From Parelaphostrongylus tenuis (taxonomy: Eukaryota; Nematoda; Chromadorea; Rhabditida; Metastrongylidae), in NCBI GenBank assembly GCA_019055375.1, contig JAHQIW010000044.1, positions 1 to 64,000 on the forward strand: a DNA stretch of 64,000 bases, in the 5' to 3' direction. Under the pieces are notes generated by a model. That model saw nothing but the letters and a program-made list of their open reading frames with translations, had not been told where the DNA came from and ran no database searches. Numbering within the stretch: the first letter of the stretch is position 1; each line of letters begins with the position of its first letter. Positions 12,603 to 23,950 of this stretch are shown piece by piece. Both the position numbers and the translations under genes were made by a program.

Positions 12603-12680
12603 CGGTGGCCTTGGTGACGTAGTGGTAGCACGCGTCCCGAGTAGAAGTAAAAGGTTCAAGGTTCAACTTGTGTTTGAGAT
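12603..12680 (+). repeat. tRNA-like repeat in arm A
   Basis: GACGTAGTGGTAGCACGCG (A-box-like) and AAAGGTTCAAGGTTCAAC (B-box-like). Mirrored at about 16330-16410 on the minus strand. No intact cloverleaf. Confidence 0.55.
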
Positions 12681-13140
12681 GAGCCTTTTGCGTACCAACT
12701 ATTCTTAAATGTACATATAAATATCATACGTCGCTAGAGGGCAGCAAAATCAGAAAAATACAGCTTAAAGTTCATCATCCTGAAGAGAAAACTGAGCATC
12801 ACTGACAACAATTCTTGATTTATCCAGTTCGAAACAGCATAGGATATCGCCGCGCGCAGCGCGATTTGCGATTTGGTGGGAAACATTCGTCATTATTAGG
12901 TTTTTTCTCCGTTTTAAATAAGCTTTTGGGGTTTTCGTTTTATTTTGTTGATTTATGGCTGTAATCCGCACTAGTCAAGCTATTGAATCGGTACTATTGC
13001 ACAATGAAAAGCAGAAAGTACAAGTTGTTGATTGGGAGAAGTAGAAATTTAACACAAAATGAGTAAATTGTTGACCGATGCTAGCGCATGATCAAAGGTA
13101 ATTTGTTGCTGGGCAATGCTGATTGAATGACATTTCCAAT

Positions 13141-13493
13141 ATTATGTTGGTGTTAGATGAGTGATCATTTTGCAACCCCTTCTTATGATCGTCGTTGTAG
13201 TTCCCAGTAGTAAGCCTTTCTATTCAGTAAGAGTTTCTCAAAAAAGATTCGGGCACTGTTTTTTTGGTGTGGAAATTTTTTTCCAAACAAGGTGTACAAT
13301 CCTTATCATGATAGCCTTGAGCCACGTCTGCAGTTCACTTACTCTTACATTTTTGACTCAACATCCTTCGCATCGGTCAGTTGTGTAGTTGAAGACCTGA
13401 GCCCATTTCTATTACTTGAGAAAGTTCGCTCACATTTTCAAAAAGCTAACTATGTCTATTAAAATTTTACGTTTTTTTTACCAACATAATTTT
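13141..13493 (+). repeat. Segment B', extra copy of B flanked by an 11-bp inverted repeat
   Basis: Nearly identical to 11418-11741, placed between arm A and repeat C. It is bounded by ATTATGTTGGT on the left (13141) and ACCAACATAAT on the right (about 13481). The right motif is also the end of repeat C/C'. Confidence 0.75.
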
Positions 13494-14877
13494 TATTTGT
13501 TTTAACGCAATAATCGTCAAATGTTTTCGTCTGCTCCAAACATACTACATCCACGCAGCTGATTTCGTGTTCATAAAATCGCAAATGTAGATGACTGACA
13601 TGAACCATGGTCACTTCTGCTCATTGTTCGGCAAATCGTCCAATGCAATTCTTCGATCTAACTTAATTGCTCTTACGTTCATCTGTCATCAGCTATTCTA
13701 ATTATCACTACCACTTATTTGTGCTTTGCTGTCGACATATATTCTGGATCACGATGGTGGGATAGTTTCGAAGATTACAGCTGCACGAGCCGATCAGACG
13801 TTGTAGGTATCGGTTAAAATTATATCAGAATCGTTCAAGAGCACCATCGGTGTTTAGCAGAATTCCGAGGAAGTGTCAGTCTCCGTAACTGCTGCACAAC
13901 AGAACGCTGAAAGGAATACTGGACCGAAAAAATGAGCGAAATGCTCTGGAATAGTTATTCTGACGGTATTTCACATTGTGTTCTCCTTCTTCTAATCAGT
14001 TCCCTCTTTATGTTGATCTCCGTGCTCAACAAACACCCAATATACACTTTTGATCATCCCTGTGATCAGATAAGCCATAGTCAAATTTCTTTACCCTTGC
14101 AGCATGGATTTTTATTGCCAGGCTTTTCGTTCTATTCATGCTAGTCTAGTCTTTATTCTGCTTCGTTGAGTTCCTTGAGCATCGTCTTTGTTTTATTGAC
14201 ACTCTTCGAAAAGATGACGATGTCGTACGCGGATCGAAGGTTTCATAAGGAATCTCACAAATGAGCGAGCTCATTAGATATTGCTATCAGCCAGTGAACA
14301 GCTTCAGTGACATGGTTTTGCCCTGTCAAACCATTTTCTCCGGGTATGATGTAGGTCATGATGGAAAGGCTGTGTCATTGCAGTGTAGTTTCGCTAACAA
14401 TCAGTCAAATTTGGTATATGGGACGAGCCCACATCTGGTCGACGAGCGATGATAGCATTATGTTACGCTTTCTTGTAGTCACCAAAGGCTCAGACAAGGT
14501 TTCAGTGGCAGTCTCGATAAAACGATAGAATTTCGAGCTCTTGGTACGGTTTCGATGTGATCCATGTAGAAAAACTCTGTCGGAAATCTGTTTACCGAAG
14601 TGGTTGTGCCTTGCCCAAGATGCTCGATATGTACAGAAAGCTAATTATAGTGAATAGCTGGTGGGTATACTCAACGAGCATATGACGCGATAGTTACGGA
14701 GAATTGTTCAGGCAAGCTAGTGAAGTAGCAAGAGTGCGCGCTGTGTTCTTCAATGGTTTAAGGTGCTCTCTCTGGAACGAAGATCTTGTGTAGGTTTTGA
14801 GAAGCCTATGTAGTCTGCGAACTTCAGCGTTTTGGAAGTCAGGGATGATATTATCGGGCTCTGAAGCTAAGCCTATT
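13483..14877 (-). repeat. Repeat C (RTE relic), inverted copy at 22581-23975
   Basis: Matches the reverse complement of 22581-23975 with mirrored sum about 37456, a different offset from arms A/A'. It therefore lies at the inner end of arm A but at the outer end of arm A'. It contains the 3' two-thirds of a dead RTE reverse transcriptase. Confidence 0.92.
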
Positions 14878-15071
14878 TTCATGTATCTATCCCTGTCACC
14901 TTTGATGAGGGTCTCAAAATAATTTTTGGAATTGCAGATGTGTGCCTTTCCCATAATGTGTGATGATCTATTAATTTTAAGCTGAGTTTCCCTTCGAAAA
15001 TAGTATTTATTCATGATAAAAGGTGAACTGCCGAGAAAATGGTGCTGATCATGGTGGAACCGCGGAAACAC
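13483..15071 (-). pseudogene. Dead RTE-clade non-LTR retrotransposon, reverse transcriptase part (left copy)
   Basis: Minus-strand translation gives, in order, ETLIKGDRDRYMKIGLASEP and DNIIPDFQNAEV (linker), REHLKPLKNTARTLATS (finger region like 'PEHLKxLxxxLxxxLAxL'), FRQSFSTWITSKP, DYKKA, RRPDVGSSHIPNLTD (thumb side), KWFDRAKP, and VYIGCLLSTEINIKRELIRR (post-RT 'YLGxxLSTDxDIKxELxRR'). Frames change repeatedly. The catalytic FADD box reads S-A-Y-D at 14222-14233, losing a metal-binding Asp. The endonuclease domain is absent. Relic without autonomous activity. Confidence 0.8.
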
Positions 15072-15872
15072 GCGGGTGTGTCTACCGAACTCTTGCCACG
15101 AATTAAACTGTATTCAGACCTCGAAAAAACGAAAAACATTCGCAAAGACTATTTATATAAATATGTATATATACATATATATAATTTTTTAGCCAGGTTT
15201 TCCAGAAAGAGTCGATTAATGAACAGTAATTTTACTTTGATTCAGTTCGACATTTGGATGACAGCGAACGACTCTTGGACTATGCCATTCGTGAAGGGTA
15301 CACTCTCTGTTCCGTGCCAACCTATGTAGAAAATCCGTCCATTCCAAATTTATAAGACGTAGCGATGTTGGAAGAAGACATTACAGGTAATTACCAAATG
15401 ACTCCCACACACAATGGTCAATTATGTCCATATGGGCAAGGTCTGTGATGTAGCTGAATATTGAATTTGTACACCTTGAAACACTTTGCTGGAATTATAT
15501 AGGGATCTTCACGAGTAAGAAAATGCATTTAGAGACTTTTGCGAGCAGTATTCTCCTGAAAAGCGCCCAGTTATCTTTAAAATCTCTTTTTTCAATACAA
15601 AAGCCACATCCGTGGAACAACAATGCATTCCCAACTTTTCCATACTTATTTCGACGATATCGTGAAAATGCATCTCGAAAGTGTGCTATTTGATTTTGTG
15701 ACTTTTACGAAAGTTATATGGATGATTTTTCTGATCATCTGAGTTTTGTCTTAAGAGGGCCATTGATCATTTTGTGAAGTGATTCTGCGAAAAGAGTGCA
15801 CTTTCATAACACAGATTTTTGGAACTCTTGATTGTTGTTGTAGATTTCTCAATCAAAATATTTAGCAGTCAA
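15072..15872. other. Spacer between the inverted arms
   Basis: Non-palindromic centre of the locus. Includes a short TATA-rich run (about 15158-15186) and, at about 15600-15720, a dispersed repeat (ATTTCGACGAT... block) also recognisable at about 48520-48650 and, inverted, at 51830-51920. No gene seen. Confidence 0.6.
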
Positions 15873-16329
15873 CATTTCATTCAATCAACATTGCCCAGCA
15901 ACAAATTACCTTTGATCATGCGCTAGCATCGGTCAACAATTTACTCATTTTGTGTTGAATTTCTACTTCTCCCAATCAACGACTTGTACTTTCTGCTTTT
16001 CATTGTGCGATAGTACCGATTCAATAGCTTGACAAGTGCGGATTACAGCCACAAATCAACAAAATAAAACGAAAACCCCAAAGGCTTATTTGAAACTGAG
16101 AAAAAAACCTAATCATGACGAATATTCCCCACCAAATTGCAAATCGCGCTGCGCGCAACGATTTCTTATGCGGTTTTGAACTAGGTAAATCTAGAATTCT
16201 TGTCAGTGATACTCAGTTTTCTCTTCAGGATAATGAACTTTAAGCTGTATTTTTCTGATTTTGCTGCCCTCTAGCGACGTAGGATTTTGATATGTACATT
16301 TAAGAACATTAGTTGGTACGCAAAAGGCC

Positions 16330-16410
16330 CATCTCAAACGGAAGTTGAACCTTGAAGCTTTCACTTCTACTCGGGACGCGTGCTAGCACTACGTCACCAA
16401 GGCCACCGCT
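16330..16410 (-). repeat. tRNA-like repeat in arm A'
   Basis: Mirror of 12603-12680, with a few substitutions (for example GTGCTAGCACG in place of the GTGGTAGCACG form on the minus strand). Confidence 0.55.
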
Positions 16411-17761
16411 TTGCAAGCACTCTTTTTTCTACATAGACTATCGAAGCTGTCAGCAACCTACCCTAAATGGGTTTGGTCTTTCAAACACATAACGACATTG
16501 AATCCAAAATGAGTGGATCTTGAACATACACTAGATTTTCACGCACCACTCTATTTTCTTAGATATGGATCTTGAATTCGAAAAATTTTGCCATTTACAA
16601 GTTCTCACATTGTTGTTTACTGGAATACATTATTTTATCTCACTCGTATCACAGTTTTTCTACTGTGTGGGTTTCATCATTTCTAGTATCCAATTCGTCA
16701 CTTCGTTCTCATCGTTTGTTTGAGGATTTCTCTTCTTTACGAAAGTCGAAGAATACTGGTTAAGTTGATGTTCTCGCAAATTGAGAATGCTTACGCTGGG
16801 GCGTTCCTTAAGGTGTTCGTCATTGATCCTTGAAAAAAGTTGACATGGCGATTCAACGCACCGAGTTTCACTAGCCACTTAGCCGCAGTCCCGCCATGTA
16901 AATTCAATTACACATTTCCAACTTACTTGAGCCACAACCGATAATTTTGGTGCCTATCTGTCAATACGTTCGAAGTTGAATGCACCATTATGTTTCCACT
17001 TTCTTTGAATTGCGCTCAGTAGGTCGCTCGTTTTTGAAAATTTAGTATAAACCGCTACTGAACTTTGTAAATGGAGATAAGGATCACTTTGTAGTGCATG
17101 CTTAATCAAAAGATTTAGGTTATTGGGTGACTCGTCTATAGTTGTGCAGGACTCAACACATCTATTTGTATCTTTCTCAGATCTCATCCATGTCCTGTAA
17201 TCCAGAAATCTTTTCCGTGTGCGAACGCAAATGGTCGGAACAAGCAACAGATACCTCAGCTCACCTAATCGGTAAAAAAAAACGTAAAATTTTAATAGAC
17301 ATAGTTAGCTTTTTGAAAATGTGCGCGAACTTTCTCAAGTGATAGAAATGGGCTCAGGTCTTCAACTACACAACTGACCGATGCGAAGGATGTTGAGTCA
17401 AAAATGTAAGAGTAAGTGAACCGCAGACGTGGCTCAAGGCTATCATGATAGGGAATGTGCACCTTGTTTGAGAAAAAATTTCCATACCAAAAAATAGTCC
17501 CCGAATCTTTTTTTGAGAAACTCTTCTTGAATAGAAAGGCTTAGCTACTGGTAACTACAAGGACGATCATAAGAAGGGTTCCCAAAATGATCACTCAGCT
17601 AAATTTAAAGACGATAATGGACGACACAACAGGATAAGAGCGGTGTAATATCATTAAAACGGAACTATAAGAAGAAAATCATAATTCTCACAGCTCATGG
17701 TGCTGCTGCATCCTCTAATTCATTAGAAGCATGATTTATTGAGAGCTACGAAATAAGGGAG

Positions 17762-17965
17762 CGCCGTGGTTGAGTGATTCTGATGCTCACTGCGGCGCTT
17801 GTGGAGGCGTAAGTCACGCTCATCAATCTCCAGCACTCAACAACGATCACCCTGTGGAATGCCACATTCATTCTATTCTCAATCTAGCAAGAAGACGGGC
17901 TCAATTAGTATTCTACAATATTCAGGAAGAAAATGAAAAAGCGATTGAATTCTAGAAGTGCTGGG
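17762..17965 (+). repeat. S1 SINE in arm A'
   Basis: Mirror of 11045-11262: GTGGTTGAGTGATTCTGATG head and GGGCTCAATTAGTATTC tail. Confidence 0.75.
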
Positions 17966-19754
17966 ATCTACACAGTAGATACAAATAATGAAATGCTAAA
18001 GTGCTATGACCAAGTGAAGGATTACGTGTTTATACGAACAATAGCTTCTGTGCTCGAAATGTACGCAGGAGTTGCTAGTTGCATGTGAAGAGAAAAAAAA
18101 ATTTGATTCCATGTTAGTCGTGCAAGTTGTGTATGCATCTACGATAAATTTTAGACTATATAACAATTTTTTTCCAGCAAGCGTCTAGTCTGTCATAGCG
18201 AAAAGCTATACCGCAATGTCTGTGCTCGGCTAAGTACAGCAGCTATAACATCTCTGCACCTTCTACAGCGACATCGGTTTTTGGGTGGTATTGTCCTTAC
18301 TATCAAACTTCTTCAGCTGTGAAATGCCATCCACCGGAGATAAATGCAAAATATTATTGATTATTGTTTTACCAAACCACTTCCAAAGTATCATATTTGT
18401 TGGAAGGACTGTGGATGATAACTGTATCAGAGAAGTGCGTGCCTTTATTGCGGCGATCATACTTCAATACACAGTGAACTACTTCAGTCAGAATGAGGAC
18501 TGTTAACATAGACATACATTTGCCAATCAGGTGATAGTTTTTTGTTATCACAATAACATTCCACTTTTCAGGTGCGTACCAACAAATCTTTTCGTCGAGG
18601 TTCCCATTCCTGCCGTCAAAATCATTTCACAAATCTCATCTATCAGAGTGGTGTAATTTCCCGATAGGCATATCTTATGTTTAGCACCAGTGTTAAGTTG
18701 CTAAGCAACCAAATGTTCATGTAAACTAATCATTCTGATTTCTCGAGATTGAGAAATTATTGGAATTCGTCAAAGAACAATAACCATTGTCAAAAATGTG
18801 TCAGTTATAAGGGCAGTAGTTGGATTATAAAACTTTGTAAATAAAGTACACTCTTCAATTTAAGTTTGAGTTTTTGTCAAAAACATGCTACACTCTTTCC
18901 GAGTCTCCTTTGAAAGGTCGAGCGATTGTCCACCTCACTTGTGGAAAAGCATTAGTCGACTTTTGAGTAGTAGCACCGAAATGCTCTAGTTCACTGCAAA
19001 GACGGAGTTTTTTTTAGGAAAGATTTGTAGTGGTGCTCGGAAATTGAGAGCCAGTTGGTGAGATATCTGGAGAGTTTAGAGAGACGAAGATTCGCAGTTA
19101 ATTCGATCCAAGTTATACGACCATCTCTAGTGCATGTGCACTTCAGTGTGAATGCGAAAAGCAACCGAAAAACTTCGGTTGATCACTGCGTAAACTTTAA
19201 CGCATCTGGTCGGGCACGGAGGCGCCGTTAGCTCCGGCTCGCCGTGTTCGGTTTGCACTCCGCAATGTCAAGTAAATTCCGATGTCTGTCGTCGGGTATA
19301 AGGTCACTTTCAATCTCCTCCCTAGTAATTTTAGAAAAGCTTGCATTCTTAATAGATGAAATACTGGAGAACATGATCTAAGAATCGAATGCGCTAAGTG
19401 CTGGGATTCACACATAAAATTATGACGATCAGTCGTGTAATAAAATAGAAAGGAATCGCGCATGTATACCTAAATGAATGAACGAATAAATAAGTAAAAA
19501 AAAAGTAAATCCAAAGTCGTTTGAGAACTCTCAAATTTCTACTAACTCTGGCACTATTTCTTACATGCTTTCTCGCTTTTTACTGATCGAGACATTATTC
19601 CTGACGAAGTAAAGTTTGAAAATAGAAAAACGTGAGGTTTTAAGAGATTAGAATTTGTAACACATCAAATCGGCATCTTTTCTTCATTTGATCATATTCA
19701 GTTCGAAGCAAGCTTTTGACATTACGGATTTTTTTCAGTTCACTTCCCTCTGGT

Positions 19755-19960
19755 ATTAATTCTGGGCCGAGTGGTTGTAATACTCGTCGAGGCGCGCGTG
19801 GAGCTGAACTTCACCCCCCTAACCCTCCCCGCCAGTCAACAACAACGCCCTTTGCAATGCCAGAGCCAGGCTGTCCTCGAGATTACAAGGAGACATGCTC
19901 GACCAGTACTTTACGTCAAATAAAAAAAAGGAGGAGAAAGGAATCGTTTGGTAGAAGTAC
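19755..19960 (+). repeat. S1 SINE in arm A' (second)
   Basis: Mirror of 9055-9215: GGGCCGAGTGGTTGTAATAC head, CCAGGCTGTCCTCGAG middle, AAGGAGACATGCTCGACC tail. Confidence 0.75.
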
Positions 19961-20014
19961 TGTGGTCTGCGCAATGAAAACTGTGATGACGGCTCGCTTA
20001 AAGAAAAAAAAATA

Positions 20015-20023
20015 ATTATATCC

Positions 20024-20054
<31 letters not shown>

Positions 20055-20066
20055 TACATATATAGG
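20015..20066. repeat. TA-rich microsatellite in arm A'
   Basis: Expanded counterpart of 8918-8957. Confidence 0.8.
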
Positions 20067-20690
20067 TATGCAAGGACCATACAAATTCAAAAATCAAATG
20101 GTAATCTATTATTCAGTAAACACATCAGATAGATATACTATACACGAGAAGTTCTGCAAAACGTCACTTATGGTTCCGATAGTCAAATTTTGTTCCATTT
20201 AGTAGCAAACTTGGCTTCTTTGGATGTCAAGGTGCTATCGTTGCTTTATTTTAGAGCACAAAAGTTTGTTTTCTAAGCTTCTTGCTATCAGTCGAATGCT
20301 TATGAAGTGTTAGTGTAGAACCCTAAGTGCCCCAGAAAAAACTATCCTCGCACTAATCTACCACTTGACGAGTTTCAACTTCTTGTAACCGAAAGCAACA
20401 ACATGAATACAATTTATTTTGAACAATAGGGTGATAAATCATTGAAAAGACGTCTTTCCATGAACGACATATGTTGTAGCATCTGCATGGAATAAGATAC
20501 TGACTGGGTACAAGATCCAGAAGGAAAGCTCTTGTGCACCAAAATAAAATCACTGGTGCTCTATAGAAGCTACATCGTCGAAAGCATATTAGGGTAAATT
20601 TTCGCCTCTACTATCGACTGCTCTTTGATGGACCCGCTGAAAACGATCTGATCTGATAAGTATCTGACATGTTTTGAACCGTTAGGTCTA

Positions 20691-20739
20691 GCGCTAAATA
20701 GGCGCCTATTTCGTCCTATTGGGGCTCATCAGCAGCACC
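20691..20739 (-). ncRNA. Hammerhead ribozyme (type I), copy d, complete core
   Basis: Minus strand: stem I GGUGCUG, invariant core CUGAUGA (20726-20732), stem II GCCC/GGAC (one mismatch, A opposite C), GAAA (20709-20712), stem III AUAGG/CCUAU, cleavage triplet AUU (NUH rule satisfied), stem I return strand UAGCGC with two wobble pairs. Every invariant position of a type I hammerhead is present. Best candidate for activity in the mirrored set. Confidence 0.82.
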
Positions 20740-21043
20740 CTCCCTCGGCTCAGCCGACTCCGTGAGGCTAAATAATTCTCTGTAAAGGAATTAACTCCGA
20801 GTAGTACTATATAGCACTAGACCTAGCAGCTCAAAACTTGCCATATCCTTAACAGATTATATAGTTTTGAGCGGATCTACAAAAGAGCGGTTGATAGTAG
20901 AGGTATGATCCATTCTTAAGAGCCGCAAGCTCAACTGCCATTTACCACAACCATCATCCGATTTAAAGTGATTTTATTTACTCGACGTCGTTTCTTTTTT
21001 ATAGGATTATTTAGCCTCAAGAGCTCTGCTGAACCGAGGGAGA

Positions 21044-21087
21044 GTGCTACTGAGTCCCAATAGGGCGAAATAAACATGGTTTAACAC
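21044..21087 (+). ncRNA. Degenerate hammerhead ribozyme, copy e
   Basis: + strand mirror of copy b: GUGCUA, CUGA-GUCCC (three core bases lost), GGGC, GAAA, stem III AAAC/GUUU, AACAC. Lies on the same strand as copy f, 1.5 kb upstream, so the two frame a body like direct terminal repeats. Confidence 0.65.
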
Positions 21088-22059
21088 TAAACCTAGCGGC
21101 TCAAAGCATGTCATATCCTTGTCAGTAAATTTCTGCTTCAGATGAGAGGGCTATGTGCTCTATTTCTATTAAGTGAACGGCCAGTATGCTTTTTATGTCC
21201 TTGTACTTTCTTATGTTCATATTTCAACTGTTTGTTCTCATTTCTTCGCCCACTACTACTGCCTATTTCTGAAGTGCGAAGAAATACTTGAGAGTGGGAA
21301 GAAACGCTGGTTGTATGAGGATGCAACATGTTTTGAGCCATATCTGAGTGCTATACAGGCGCATGTTATCTATCCCGTTGCTACTACTTTTAGCAGCTGT
21401 ATGAGCATGGTTTTTCAAAGCCTTGTTGTCATCCTCCAGTTTAAGGAGGCGTCGAGAACTTGTCGTTCGCTTAACAGATCTCTCTAGCTGTAGAAGAGAA
21501 GGGGTATAGAAAATTCTCATCACTTCCCTTAGTATTCAAGACTCCAGTAGTGATTCATACACTTTGTCGATTTCTTCTGCTCTATTGTAGTGCATGACCA
21601 AAGACATTATCTTTGTTTGTGAATAGGAGTCCTACCACGATTCGTCAAAATGTCTTGTTTTCCATTTTCGCGATTAGCAATCTTGAATATATTGAACTTG
21701 AGCTTATTTATATAACAGCTATGCCGCTAAGTCAGTTCTACAAAAACGAATATGTGCATTACTTGCACATTTCCATTTTGATTTTGAGGACTAATGGCGA
21801 AAATTGAGGTTTTGCAAACTCTTATCAACAGTAATTAGCTTGTGTTATCTACACTCACGGTCGGTTTACGGATCACAGAAAGACAAAACGTCTTGAGCGC
21901 AACTATGAACCATGGAATTCTCATCATACAATTGCTCTACGGCTTAGGAAAGAAGTTTGCTGTTGCAGTCTTATTCAGATTCAAACACTTGAAGCGGTCT
22001 GATCGCCTTTTAGAGATTTGCTATTTTTAGAGGCTCTGCTATGTCGGTATTTCCTCTAA

Positions 22060-22340
22060 CAGTTGCCAAGACCGACTATCTATCAACCTCGGCATGTTTT
22101 AATAATTCCTAATTTTCTTCTTTGAGCAAAACGCAAGGTGTTACATCAATCTTTATTCAACAGCTGACGTTTGGGCATTTCGCCTTGTTCAGAGCCAACT
22201 ATTCTCCTCCAAAGGTTGCTTTCGTGGAACGTCAGCTATTGATTAATGATTAATATTACACCTCGTGTTTGTCTTAGAGAGAAAAATTAGGAATTATTGG
22301 GGCATGCCGAGGTTAACAGATAGTCGGTTTTGGGGATTGT
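22060..22340. mobile_element. Foldback element, arm A' copy
   Basis: Mirror of 6650-6935 within arm A'. Same two inverted ends with the GATAGTCGGT motif and the CACGAGGTG / TTTATTCA blocks. Confidence 0.8.
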
Positions 22341-22551
22341 TAAAAGAAGTACCAGCAGGATTCTTCCGACTGATAAAAGAAGCATTATCACTATGGCAGA
22401 AAATTGTACCTCTGCTATCGACCGCTCTTCACAGACCCCCTCAAAACGAAATGATTTGATAAATTTTTCAAAAATTAAATAAAATTTTTCACTAGGCGTC
22501 GAATCTTTTAGAGAATTATTTAGCCTCAAAGGATTGACGGAGCCGAGGGAG

Positions 22552-22580
22552 GGTGCTACTGATGAGTCCCAATAGGACGA
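22552..22580 (+). ncRNA. Hammerhead ribozyme copy f, truncated at the A'/C' junction
   Basis: + strand: GGUGCUA, CUGAUGA (22559-22565), stem II GUCC/GGAC perfect, then GA, where the arm ends and RTE sequence (TAGGCTTAGC) begins. The shared TAGGC at the break suggests microhomology. Stem III and the cleavage site are lost. Confidence 0.75.
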
Positions 22581-23950
22581 TAGGCTTAGCTTCAGAACCC
22601 GATAATATCATCCCTGACTTCCAAAACGCCGATGTTCGCAGACTACATAGGCTTCTCAAAGCCTATGCAAGATCTTCGTTTCAGAGAGAGCACCTTAAAC
22701 CATTGAAGAACTCCGCGCGCACTCTTGCTACTTCACTAATTTGCCTGAACAATTCTCCGTAACTATCGCGTCATATGCTCGCTGAGTATACCCACCAGCT
22801 ATTCACTATAATTAGCCTTCGGTACATATCGAGCATCTTGGGCAAGGCACAACAACTTCGGCAAACTGATTTCTGACAGAGTTTTACTATATGGATGACA
22901 TCAAAACCGTGCCAAGAGCTCGATTTTCTATCGTTTTATCGAGACTGCCACTGAAACCTTGTCTGAGCCTTTGGTGACTACAAGAAAGCGCAACATAATG
23001 CTATCAGCGCTCGTCGACCAGATGTGGACTCGTCCCATATACCAAATTTGACTGATTGTTAGCGGAACTACACTGCAATGACACAGCCTTTCCATCATGA
23101 CCTACATCATACCCGGAGAAAATGGTTTGACAGGGCAAAACCATGTCACTGAAGCTGTTCACTGGCTGATAGCAGTATATAATGAGTTCGCTCATTTGTG
23201 AGATTCCTCCTGAAACCTTCGATCCGCGTACGACATCGTCATCTTTTCGAAGAGTGTCAATAAAACAAAGACGATGCTCAAGGAACTCAACGAAGCAGAA
23301 TAAAGACTAGACTAGCATGAATAGAACGAAAAGCCTGGCAATAAAAATCCATGCTGCAAGGGTAAAGAAATTTGACTATGGCTTATCTGATCACAGGGAT
23401 GATCAAAAGTGTATATTGGGTGTTTGTTAAGCACGGAGATCAACATAAAGAGGGAACTGATTAGAAGAAAGAGAACACAATGTGAAATACCGTCAGAATA
23501 ACTAATCCAGATATTTTTTCGGTCCAGTATTCTTTTCAGCGTTCTGTTGTGCAGCAGTTACGGAGACTAACACTTCCTCGGAATTATGCTGAACACCGAT
23601 GGTGCTCTTGAACAACTTCTGATATAATTTTAACCGATACTTGCAGCGTCAGATCGGCTCGCGCAACTGTGATCTTCGAAACTATCCCACCATCGTGATC
23701 CAGAATATATGTCGACAGCAAAGCACAAATAAGTGGGAGTGATAATTGGAATAGGTGATGACAGATGAACGAAAGAGCAATGAAGTTAGATCGAAGAATT
23801 GCGTTGGACGAGTTGCCGAACAATGAGCAGAAGTGACCATGGCTCATGTCAGTCATCTACATTTGCGATTTTATGAACACGAAATCAGCTGCGTGGATGT
23901 AGTATGTTTGGAGCAGACGAAAACATCTGACGATTATTACGTTAAAGCGA
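22581..23950 (+). pseudogene. Dead RTE-clade reverse transcriptase (right copy)
   Basis: Same element as the left copy, now on the + strand: IGLASEPDNIIPDFQNADV, REHLKPLKNSARTLATS, ALVDQMWTRPIYQI, and the post-RT YIGCLLSTEIN-type block. The catalytic box at 23223-23234 carries the same S-A-Y-D change as the left copy, so the copies arose by duplication of an already dead element and not by separate insertion. Confidence 0.8.

Larger units (their letters stand above)
6411..13134 (+). repeat. Large inverted repeat, arm A
   Basis: Matches the reverse complement of 15873-22580 along its whole length. The sum of mirrored positions is about 28990 at the outer edge and 29011 at the inner edge, the drift reflecting small indels; scattered substitutions show the arms are not identical. 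Contents: hammerhead ribozymes (6395-6439, 7905-7946, 8243-8291), a 280-bp foldback (6650-6935), S1 SINEs (9055-9215, 11045-11262), segment B (11418-11741), a tRNA-like repeat (12603-12680). No intact protein-coding gene. Confidence 0.93.
15873..22580 (-). repeat. Large inverted repeat, arm A'
   Basis: Inverted copy of 6411-13134. The outer end at 22580 falls inside a hammerhead ribozyme and is fused to repeat C'; the inner end is about 740 bp from arm C's RTE relic. Carries the mirrored set: tRNA-like repeat (16330-16410), B'' (about 17275-17598), S1 SINEs (17762-17965, 19755-19960), ribozymes (20691-20739, 21044-21087, 22552-22580) and the foldback (about 22060-22340). Confidence 0.93.
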
